NCBI GenBank assembly: GCA_005656395.1
Contig: SRSI01000048.1
Span: forward strand, 1,488,001 to 1,552,000
DNA: 64,000 bases
From: Strongyloides papillosus
Lineage: Eukaryota > Nematoda > Chromadorea > Rhabditida > Strongyloididae
Direction: 5' to 3'
The notes below the pieces were generated by a model. That model saw only the letters and a program-made list of their open reading frames with translations. It did not search any database and had not been told where the DNA came from. Shown one piece after another: positions 36,262-43,898 of the stretch (the stretch's first letter is position 1; each line of letters starts with the position of its first letter). The translations under genes were made by a program, and so were the position numbers.

Positions 36262-37123
36262 TTATAAAATATAATTTCTTCATTTTTTTCTCACTATAAA
36301 AGGGCAAGTTTATATTCAAACTTGTCATAAAATTTAGATTTTCAGACAAAAAAAAGGCAAATTAATTATGATAATAAAAATTTAAAATTGGATACAAAAT
36401 GTAATTTGCCTCCAGTCAAATTTGAATATTATATATGATTGATATATCTGTTAAATGTTAGGAAGTATTCAAAATTGATACTTTAAGAAGGAAAATTAGT
36501 GATTTTAGTTGTCGATAACCAAGAAATGTGAATATTTGGAAGCTCAAAAAACTACAATTCTATAATTATTAATATCTGTTTATACTGATTTTTTAATTAT
36601 GAACCAAAAAAGAAGATTAAAAAAACTTCTTGAAATACTCAAGTTAATTTTGAAAAAGTATAATTTCCATAACGTATAATATTTTTACTAAAGCTAGCTG
36701 AAGATTTGGCTCAGCAGAGTTTTTTGTTTAATCTTTCAGGACATTCAACTTTTAATTTTTTAAATAAAAACTAGCACCACTCTTTAGTCCATAACTGGAC
36801 TAATTATTTATTATTCATAAAAATATTATGTTTTCTCCTTGTTCTGATTTTGTGCTTTTCATATGACCCCTAAATTGTTTAATTTCGTTAACTTTCATAA
36901 AAATTATTTATGAAACAAGATCACACAAAAAAGTGGCAAAAATAGAGATGTTTTTTTGTATAAATTAGTTTGTTAATTAATATGATGTAATATATGTAGT
37001 ATGATATCATTATATATAAATTACTGATAAAAATCACAGCGAAATTTAATCCTAAACCGTTAAAACTACTACACATCGTATGACCCTTTCGAATTATTCC
37101 CACTGATCAGAAAGAAAAATAAA
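36262..37123. other. intergenic between orphan copy B and U3 snoRNA
   Basis: 862 AT-rich bases. The promoter side of copy B and the 3' side of the snoRNA gene. A 60-codon minus frame at 36921-37103 looks random. The snoRNA 3' end is followed by TTTTATTTTT on the minus strand. Confidence 0.5.
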
Positions 37124-37326
37124 ACGGCTCATAACGCCTCCCCTCCATCAGAGGGCAAAATGTCCTCCTGGCGGTCATCAAGCATCCAACTCCACAAAGG
37201 GAGCTAAAGTGCGTCTTCACGCTCAGGAAGGGAGGCCGTATCTAATCCTCACCGCTTTGGTGTGATTGACTTTGCGTCAACACGTAGAAAAGCATACTAC
37301 AGAAAAGATCCTGTGAAGCATGATTT
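37124..37326 (-). ncRNA. U3: U3 small nucleolar RNA
   Basis: An isolated GC-rich stretch. On the minus strand, in order: a 5' leader of about 16 bases; box A-like AGGATCTTTTCTGTAGT (37312-37296); a hinge with ACCAAAGCGG; CCTGAGCGTGAAG with box B/C' GAGCGTGAAG (37224-37215), identical to U3 of other eukaryotes; box C TGATGA (37180-37175); and a box D-like TATGA just before the 3' end. Stems fit: CCTCCCTTCC pairs completely (one G-U) with GGAGGGGAGG, ACGGC with GCCGT, and GCGT-GAAG-ACGC forms a hairpin. U3 guides the early 18S pre-rRNA cuts in the nucleolus. Length is about 203, against 217 in human. The ends are approximate. Box D is ATGA where CTGA is usual. Confidence 0.88.
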
Positions 37327-38376
37327 CAAATTTGCTGTTGTTAGAATTAGAACTACACACTAACACACTTCTCATTTTAGTTGGGTTATTTTATCAATGA
37401 TAAACAAGTTGGTGAAATGTTTTTTTATGATTATCTCAAAGAGAAATATAAATTTTTGGTGATAATACAACTTTTGCACATAATGAAAGGTAGATGGATT
37501 CTCGTATGTAAATCTGCTGTATGGATCAAATGTACCTAGTGGAGATCGCTAAAAGATTTCGATCTGTTGCAAACATGCGTAAGACGAAATATCCATTTAG
37601 CGTTGGTTAAAATAATTTAATATTAGCACGTGAATCTGGATTGTGATACTTGAAGACGATATAAATAAAGAGTGGAACTTTCAATTGTCATTATGTATAT
37701 TACTTTATTTTATATGCATCTTATCAGCATCATTGGAATCATTCAAATTATCACTACTTTTGTCTCTTTCATTACATTTGGAAAAAACATTCCTGTTAAA
37801 GTTTTAGATTTCGATTACAGTTTTGATAAATATTATCATTTTGTATATTACTCATATTACCATGTTTTAATGAATAAAATGTCATTATTTTCTAATTATT
37901 CGTTATACATTATATCACAAAAAAAAGTTAAGAAACGTAAGGAAAATCGTGCATTAAATATTACTGGTCATCAAAATCGTTGTCGTATGTCGATTGTCTT
38001 TGTACTTTCTAATCGTCAGAATCATCGTTTATTTTATAAACAGTACTCTAAGTCATAACAACTACAGCATACCAAATAAATTGATAAAACACTTTATCGT
38101 ATTCAGTTTTCATAATATTTATGATTACAAAAAAAGTATAGTATTTAAAATTGTCAGTGAATTTTACACGCAATTTTTAGATATAACGCGTAGCAATTTG
38201 TTTGAATCGTTCTAAATATTCTGTCATTATATTTAAATAATACAATATTCATATTTTCATTTTATTATATTTAGATTATCAGTACAGATAGCTCTATAAT
38301 AGGGTGACAATCTTAACAATTTATTAAGTTCCTGTGTATCTTGAGATATAATAATGGTATCAAGGTAGGCTATTCT
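37327..38376. other. intergenic region around a doubtful ORF
   Basis: About 1.05 kb. It should contain the U3 promoter (upstream on the minus strand, from 37327 onward) and the 5' region of the CaaX-box protein. No convincing gene apart from the low-confidence ORF at 37693. Confidence 0.45.
37693..38058 (+). CDS. doubtful small ORF with hydrophobic N-terminus
   Basis: 121 codons from ATG 37693. The N-terminus is hydrophobic (MYITLFYMHLISIIGIIQII), followed by a Tyr/His-rich stretch and a basic end (KKVKKRKENRALNITGHQNR). No family, no splice signals and no nearby acceptor. It could be a small secreted or membrane protein, or chance. Confidence 0.2.
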   Translation: MYITLFYMHLISIIGIIQIITTFVSFITFGKNIPVKVLDFDYSFDKYYHFVYYSYYHVLMNKMSLFSNYSLYIISQKKVKKRKENRALNITGHQNRCRMSIVFVLSNRQNHRLFYKQYSKS

Positions 38377-40149
38377 ATGGCTAATGGAGATTTAAAGTTT
38401 TATTTTAGTAAGTCAAAATCCAGATCAAAACATCGCCGCTCAATAACTGCAGCTGAAGAATCCAGAGATGTTGGAACTGGACGTGAAATCGATGTAATAC
38501 CAAAGTTAGATGAAAACCAAGGAGAAACAAGAGACGTTGGAACTGCACGTGAAATTAAATTAATGTCAAAAATAGAGGCTCATCAAGATGAGACACAAGA
38601 TGTTGGGACTGGACGTGAGATTAAAACAATGGTAAAGGCAGATGCTCATCAAGAGGAGACACAAGATGTTGGGACTGCCAAAGAAATAAGACCAAATCGA
38701 AAAGCTGTTTTGGCTGATATTTCCAATGGTCCTACAAGTGATGTTGATACTGCTAAAGAAATTTCACAGACCGCTGTTCTAGCTCCTAAGGATTCTTCAA
38801 AAGCACAAGATGCAACTAGTCAAAACCCTACACCTCCAGTTGTCGAGGAGTTACCAAAAGTTGCTCCTCCAACTGAAACACCACAAGTTGTTCCACCTGC
38901 ATCAGAAGTTCAACAAACTACCAACGTAGTCGTAAATGAAACGCCTGCAGCAAAACAACTTGCTCAAGAATCTCCGCAAGCTGTTACTTCTTCTGTTCCT
39001 GACAACTCACAGGCTCTTCAAAAATCTGAACCAGCTAAACCTTTGGAAGTAGAAAAACAGAAATCTGAAGAAACTGGTTTACAGAAGGACGTAACACCAG
39101 CTGTTCACATTGTTCCATCGGATGTATCTGACATTAAAAAGGATGAAAAAGTTAAGGAAAATCAAGTTGACAAACCAGAAGAATCAAAAGATAATAAACC
39201 AGAGCAATCAAATGAAGTAAAACCAGAACCAGTCAAGGAAAATGTTCCTCCAAAGGCTGAAGAACCAAAGGCAGAGAAGCAAGAAGAATCTAAAGTTTCG
39301 AATCAGGAAGCTCCTAAGGAAAATTCTACTCCAAAGGTCGAAGAACAAAAGGTAGAGAAGCAAGAAACTCCCAAAGAAGTTGTTGCTCCTAAAGTTGAAG
39401 AACCAAAGGTAGAGAAGCAGGAAGAACCTAAAGTTTCAAATCAAGAAGCTCCTAAAGAAGTTGTTACTCCAAAGGTTGAAGAACCAAAAGTAGAGAAGCA
39501 GGAAGAACCTAAAGTTCCAAACCAAGAAGCTCCTAAAGAAGTTGTTCCTCCAAAGGTTGAAGAACCAAAGGTGGAGAAGCAGGAGGAACCTAAAGTTTTA
39601 AACAACGAAGCTCCTAAGGAAGTTGTTCCTCCAAAGGTTGAAGAACCAAAGGTGGAAAAGCAGGAGGAACCTAAAGTTTTAAACAACGAAGCTCCTAAGG
39701 AAGTTGTTCCTCCAAAGGTTGAAGAACCAAAGGTGGAAAAGCAGGAGGAACCTAAAGTTTTAAACAACGAAGCTCCTAAAGAAGTTGTTCCTCCAAAGGT
39801 TGAAGAATCAAAGGGTGAGAAGCAGGAGGGGCCTAAAGTTTTGAACAACGAAACTCCTAAGGAAGTTGTTGCCCCTAAAGTTGAAGAACCAAAGGTAGAG
39901 AAGAAAGAAGAAACTAAAGTTTTGAAACAAGAAACTCCTAAAGAAGTTGTTCCGCCAAAAGTTGAGGAACGTCCAGCTCTCAAAACAGAATCACCAAAAC
40001 CTAAGTTGTTGTCTGGTGAAATTAAAAAGAATTCTGCGGTCTCCGAAACTAATCAAACTCCTAAAAGTAATACAACAAAATCTCAAACAAAAGTTGAAGA
40101 ACCTAAAGCACAACCGGCTAAATCATCATTTGGATGTATTATTCTATAA
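38377..40149 (+). CDS. repeat-rich disordered protein with C-terminal CaaX box
   Basis: 590 residues in a single exon. Near the N-terminus are four copies of a 10-residue motif (DVGTGREI / DVGTAREI / DVGTAKEI) spaced by about 23 residues. A Pro/Gln/Val-rich segment follows, then nine tandem units of KVEEPKVEKQEEPKV.NNEAPKEVVPP type. The last four residues are CIIL, a CaaX motif whose final Leu predicts geranylgeranylation. The N-terminus (FYFSKSKSRSKHRRS) is basic. The chain is almost wholly charged or Pro-rich with no folded domain, so it probably works as a membrane-tethered flexible linker. No family is recognised. The ATG at 38377 is chosen as the first in frame; an ATG at 38353 is out of frame with the body. 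Confidence 0.75.
   Translation: MANGDLKFYFSKSKSRSKHRRSITAAEESRDVGTGREIDVIPKLDENQGETRDVGTAREIKLMSKIEAHQDETQDVGTGREIKTMVKADAHQEETQDVGTAKEIRPNRKAVLADISNGPTSDVDTAKEISQTAVLAPKDSSKAQDATSQNPTPPVVEELPKVAPPTETPQVVPPASEVQQTTNVVVNETPAAKQLAQESPQAVTSSVPDNSQALQKSEPAKPLEVEKQKSEETGLQKDVTPAVHIVPSDVSDIKKDEKVKENQVDKPEESKDNKPEQSNEVKPEPVKENVPPKAEEPKAEKQEESKVSNQEAPKENSTPKVEEQKVEKQETPKEVVAPKVEEPKVEKQEEPKVSNQEAPKEVVTPKVEEPKVEKQEEPKVPNQEAPKEVVPPKVEEPKVEKQEEPKVLNNEAPKEVVPPKVEEPKVEKQEEPKVLNNEAPKEVVPPKVEEPKVEKQEEPKVLNNEAPKEVVPPKVEESKGEKQEGPKVLNNETPKEVVAPKVEEPKVEKKEETKVLKQETPKEVVPPKVEERPALKTESPKPKLLSGEIKKNSAVSETNQTPKSNTTKSQTKVEEPKAQPAKSSFGCIIL
39253..39957 (+). repeat. coding minisatellite, 81-base unit, eight full and one short copy
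   Basis: Eight 27-codon units plus one 19-codon unit (the second), head to tail and in frame, 705 bases. Units five to seven are almost identical at the base level, showing recent copying by unequal exchange, while the outer units are diverged. Copy number is likely to vary between isolates. Confidence 0.9.
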
Positions 40150-40524
40150 ACTTTTTATACTGAACATTGTTTCCTTAATGAGTTTCTTCTTACTCTATCA
40201 ACATTAAATAACTATTGGTGGAAAACTACAACATTGGCCGTATTCTTATTAATTAATCAGCATGTCTTGTTGGTATTCTAATATACTTAACAAATTTATA
40301 TAGATAAAATAATAGTGACATAAAATTGTTAATAATTATATAATAAATAATATTTATAGTTTGCTTTCATTATTGTGTATTTGTATAAGTAGGTGGTTTC
40401 ATAATTTCACTTTTTCAAGCTTGTATCACACCACGAAAGTTTACAAAAACATTTTGGTGTTGTGAGTACCAGTAGTAAAAAGAATATAAATACTGATTTA
40501 TTGCATTGTTCTTAAATTTCAACT
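40150..40524. other. intergenic upstream of the RTRAF-AK6-MRPL53 cluster
   Basis: 375 AT-rich bases. The 3' end of the CaaX gene and the presumed promoter of the downstream cluster. No gene seen. Confidence 0.5.
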
Positions 40525-40982
40525 ATGAATCCACTGAAAAGAAAAACTGAAATGTCATTATCACCACGTAAGTTGTCGCTATATAAATTTTATATTCTTT
40601 TTTAGATGACGAGAAAATTGTTGCATCTGAATTAGAAAGTTTAGCACAAAATCTAGGATTACCAAAAGGGACAACACAAGATGAAACTATATCCATTTTA
40701 TATTTCTATATAAAAAATGCTGTAGCAAAAGGACAACTTAAAAAAGTGGTAGAAAGAAAAGCTAAGGATGAAAAAGTAACAGTAATGTCTGTTAATAATG
40801 TACCTCTTGGAATGAGAACAAGCGGTGATAAAAAAATTGACACGCTAGCAAAAATCGTTAGACTAAAGTACTTAGAACAATCAAGGGATATCCAAGAAAG
40901 TGTAAATGAAACAATTAATAAAGCACAAGCATTGACAGCTGATCCTAAGACAAATATGAGTTTAGCTAAAGTTGGATTTTAA
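40525..40982 (+). CDS. RTRAF: RTRAF (CGI-99/C14orf166)-like protein, C-terminal domain only
   Basis: Two exons (40525-40567, 40606-40982; 38-base intron) give 139 residues. The end matches the C-terminus of RTRAF: LAKIVRLKYLEQSRDIQESV and NKAQALTADPKTNMSLAKVG correspond to the conserved AQILRLLHIEEL and ADPKTDHRLGKVG blocks. RTRAF is a subunit of the tRNA ligase complex (RTCB, DDX1, FAM98) and binds capped RNA. The usual N-terminal half (about 100 residues, calponin-homology-like) is missing; the N-terminus here is only MNPLKRKTEMSLSP. Either the protein is reduced or upstream exons are not recognised. It is the first gene of a three-gene cluster. Confidence 0.68.
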
Positions 40983-41094
40983 AAATAAATTATTTATTGA
41001 AATTCAAACTTTTGTCTCGAGTTTATTACTCTTTATATTTTGATTTATATTTAGTATAAGCTTATACTATTTTTTTAAGAGAAATAAAACAAAG

Positions 41095-41631
41095 ATGACT
41101 CAACCACATCAAAGAGAGAGAGTTAATATTTTAGTAACAGGAACACCAGGTGTAGGAAAAACTTCCTTCTGTGAGAAATTAGGACAGGATTTAGGATTTG
41201 AGGTCTTAAATATCGGAGAAATAGTTAAGGAAAATCAACTATATTCTAGTTTCGATAATGAATATAAATCATATGTTCTCGATGAGGATCAATTACTTGA
41301 TTTTATAGAAGATAAGATGAATTCTAAGGAAGGCGGTATAATTATTGATCACCATGGTTGTGACTTCTTCCCTGAACGTTACTTTAATATTGTTATAGTG
41401 TTACGTTGTAACAATACAGTGTTATTTGACCGTCTTGAAAAACGTGGATATAATGAAAAGAAGATTACAGAGAATATTGAATGTGAGATATTTGGTACAA
41501 TATTAGAGGAGGCAAAAGAAAGTTATGCTGAACACCGTGTTTTTGAACTTGTTAATGAGACAGAGGAAGAACAACTAGAAAATTTACAAAAGGTTAAAAA
41601 TTTAATTTCAAAATGGGAGGAGGATAAATAG
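41095..41631 (+). CDS. AK6: adenylate kinase isoenzyme 6 / Fap7
   Basis: 178 residues, single exon, usual length about 172-180. Walker A GTPGVGKTSF, then LNIGEIVKENQLYSSFDNEY, IIDHHGCDFFPER (catalytic/Walker B area) and the lid RGYNEKKITENIECEIF, all characteristic of AK6. The enzyme is a nuclear adenylate kinase/ATPase that completes 18S rRNA maturation in the 40S subunit. The start lies 112 bases after the RTRAF-like stop; TTTTTTTAAG 14 bases before the ATG is a plausible trans-splice acceptor. Confidence 0.95.
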   Translation: MTQPHQRERVNILVTGTPGVGKTSFCEKLGQDLGFEVLNIGEIVKENQLYSSFDNEYKSYVLDEDQLLDFIEDKMNSKEGGIIIDHHGCDFFPERYFNIVIVLRCNNTVLFDRLEKRGYNEKKITENIECEIFGTILEEAKESYAEHRVFELVNETEEEQLENLQKVKNLISKWEEDK

Positions 41632-41775
41632 TTTTCTTTCTGTGTTGTATTTAATTTGATTGTTTTTGTTTTTTGTTAAATTTGTTGTTGGGAAATGTTA
41701 CTTCTTCTAGTGTTATGCGCTATCATATTTTACTCATACGTTTGGATATTCTTATACTCATACTTTATAGGTAAA

Positions 41776-42123
41776 ATGTGTCAGATGTGGAGAAGCATTC
41801 GTAAAGGTATCCGATGGGTACCCCAAGAACGATTTGCCCTTGCTTTAAAAGCAGTAAATTTAAAAGATGTTAAGACAATAAAAATATCTTTAGATCCATT
41901 TAATCAAAATAATCAATCTATTCGTGAATTCTGGTATGGTGTGAGTTCCTCAAAGATACGCATGACAAATCCAACAGCTAAGATTATACCAGAAATACGT
42001 TGTGACAGAGCTGACCCATTTATTTTAACAGAACTTGCTAATGGCCAAAAATATAAATTTCATACAGCAAACTTTCCTTCTGGAGATTTAGTTATTACAT
42101 TCAATAGAATTACATCCAAATAG
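41776..42123 (+). CDS. MRPL53: mitochondrial large-subunit ribosomal protein MRPL53
   Basis: 115 residues. The core KTIKISLDPFNQNNQSIREF and GVSSSKIRMTNPTAKI match the thioredoxin-like MRPL53 (VRVQFCPFEKN..STRTF and VSSEKVRSTNLNCSVI). It is a protein of the mitochondrial 39S subunit. The frame is open upstream to 41695 with a hydrophobic stretch. I start at ATG 41776 instead, because CATACTTTATAG five bases before it is a good trans-splice acceptor and the basic start (MCQMWRSIRKGIRW) suits mitochondrial import. It is the last gene of the cluster, 144 bases after AK6. Confidence 0.85.
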   Translation: MCQMWRSIRKGIRWVPQERFALALKAVNLKDVKTIKISLDPFNQNNQSIREFWYGVSSSKIRMTNPTAKIIPEIRCDRADPFILTELANGQKYKFHTANFPSGDLVITFNRITSK

Positions 42124-42752
42124 CTGGTTACTTCTATATTTAGATAAATAAAAGCACATTAGTTTATATTTCTGTGTAAAATTATTCTTTATGTACCCCT
42201 TATTTAATTGTTGAATTTAAATTGTATAATAAAAACAGTTAGGAGATGTATAATGTTGCTATAAAATTTACACTACTAGTGTAATTATTTTCTTAACATG
42301 GTAATAAATAATTTAACTTTAAAAGTATTGGATTCCCACAGTTTATATATAAACCATGTTTAATCAAACACAATTATAAAAATTTTACTTCACCCAAACT
42401 TCTTACAACAATCAATTAAATCGCAAATGAAGATAAAATCAGATCGTAACCGCTCTTTATAAGAATGTAGGAAATTTAATAATTCCCTTGAACTTTGCTA
42501 AAAAAACTCCCTAGATACATAAAAAAATGTGCGTGCACCCACCTAACTACTTAAACACCATTAAGAAATGAATGTTTTATTTTTATATGATTCATCAATC
42601 CATAAACAATAAATACAAATTTTACGATACAAATATTGTGAGTCAGAGTCACAATAATACAACAATAACATTTACAATTAAAGTTTCTTTTACAAAACAA
42701 AAAAATCTGGCAAATTATAATTTACAAATATATACAGCGACAAAAAAAAAAA
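42124..42752. other. intergenic, convergent 3' ends
   Basis: 629 AT-rich bases between MRPL53 and the coiled-coil gene. A 68-codon plus-strand frame at 42572-42778 overlaps the neighbouring gene's 3' end and is not credible. No gene seen. Confidence 0.55.
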
Positions 42753-43393
42753 CTAAAGTTCTGCAATACGTTTCTTAAGAATTTTATGCTCCTTCACAAT
42801 CTCTAGAACCTGTTTCATTTCTCTAAATGTTCCAATCAGAGATGTAAATGATGTTAAATCACCATTCCTTACACCATTTATATCGTCTGTACCAAAAATA
42901 TCAGCATTGTCCTCACACAGTTGCAATAATTTTTTTGATAGCAACTCTTCATCTTTAAGGACAGCCTTACAAACTTGAACTTCATTATTCAGAAACGACA
43001 TTTCCAAATCTCTGGAACTTTAAATAAATTTTAAAAAATTACTATTACTTACCTCTCAGCACGAGAAGGTTCATCATCACTCTTCGAGGGACAATTTTCT
43101 AATTCAACCATAGGCACATCCTCTAAAATTGTACCTAACACCATTGTTTCCCTTCTTCCATCAGATTTTCTAACATAATTCTCCTTATCATTGTCGAGGA
43201 TTTCATCAATAGTCGAAAGATCCCCACAAAAATTCTCATCATCTTGAAACATATCCTCCACATCAAAGTCACTTTTTAGTGAATTAATATCATTTATCGT
43301 GGCCGATTGCTGATAGCCACTTGTGTTCTTGAGACTATATCTACGACTGTCCCCCATATCCATATCAGTAGAAGGAATAAAACTTAAATCCAT
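42753..43393 (-). CDS. hypothetical coiled-coil protein
   Basis: Two exons (43393-43053, 43017-42753) with a 35-base intron (43052-43018) give 201 residues from the ATG of MDLSFIPSTDMDMGDSRRYS; an upstream in-frame ATG at 43429 is possible. The N-terminal 110 residues are acidic and Ser-rich, probably disordered, with an RRETMVLGTILED block. The C-terminal half is helical with heptad-like Leu (VQVCKAVLKDEELLSKKLLQ and FREMKQVLEIVKEHKILKKR). The design resembles small kinetochore, centrosome or scaffold subunits, but no family is recognised. Confidence 0.65.
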
Positions 43394-43898
43394 TGGAAAT
43401 ATAGAGATTAAAATACGATTACAATACAATAGTTAGGACCGCGAAAAACAGATTGGAGTATTGTATATAAAATGTAAAAATATTCCCCTTAAAAGAAAGA
43501 ATAATCAAACTTCGAATTTCAATCAAACACAAAGTTATTATAAAAAAAGTTTATTTTACAAACATAACTTTTTGCATAAACTTTGAGATACAAACAATCC
43601 TACCATATTTGTAAAAAAAAATTGTACAATATAAATTTTAAAAAACGATAAAATGTGTAACTAAACTCTAATAATTAATAATTAATTAAATGACATATAA
43701 ATAATAAAAATGTATATATATGTTTATACTTAATTTTTTTATAACATTATCACTGGTGGAAAGCGCTTCTTCATATACTTCTTTCATTTCATCCTTCAAT
43801 TATATTTTAATTTTTAATGATCCTCTATTGAGAGGGTAAAAAATATAAGAAATGAGCCATTGAACTACTAATTATAGTTCTGGTTAAAATATTATCAA
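43394..43898. other. intergenic between coiled-coil gene and Hox gene
   Basis: 505 AT-rich bases, including the 3' untranslated region of the Hox gene. No gene seen. Confidence 0.55.

Larger units (their letters stand above)
40525..42123 (+). other. probable three-gene operon RTRAF-like - AK6 - MRPL53
   Basis: Three genes on one strand with gaps of 112 and 144 bases, and pyrimidine-AG sites just before the second and third ATGs. This is the spacing of nematode SL2-type operons. The products concern RNA ligation, 40S maturation and mitochondrial ribosomes, the kind of housekeeping set usually found in such operons. Confidence 0.6.

Noticed and set aside
37122..37383. Plus-strand peptide containing [20 protein letters not shown], first read as a decayed ribosomal-protein gene
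   Set aside because: The minus strand carries U3 snoRNA boxes and stems over the same bases; the peptide frame also has an internal TAA and no family match.
39441..39983. 180-codon minus-strand frame (Phe/Gly/Ser-rich repeats)
   Set aside because: Exact shadow of the 81-base coding repeat on the plus strand.
41695..41775. Upstream extension of MRPL53 (MLLLLVLCAIIFYSY...)
   Set aside because: Hydrophobic extension atypical of MRPL53 and interrupted by a good trans-splice acceptor just before ATG 41776.
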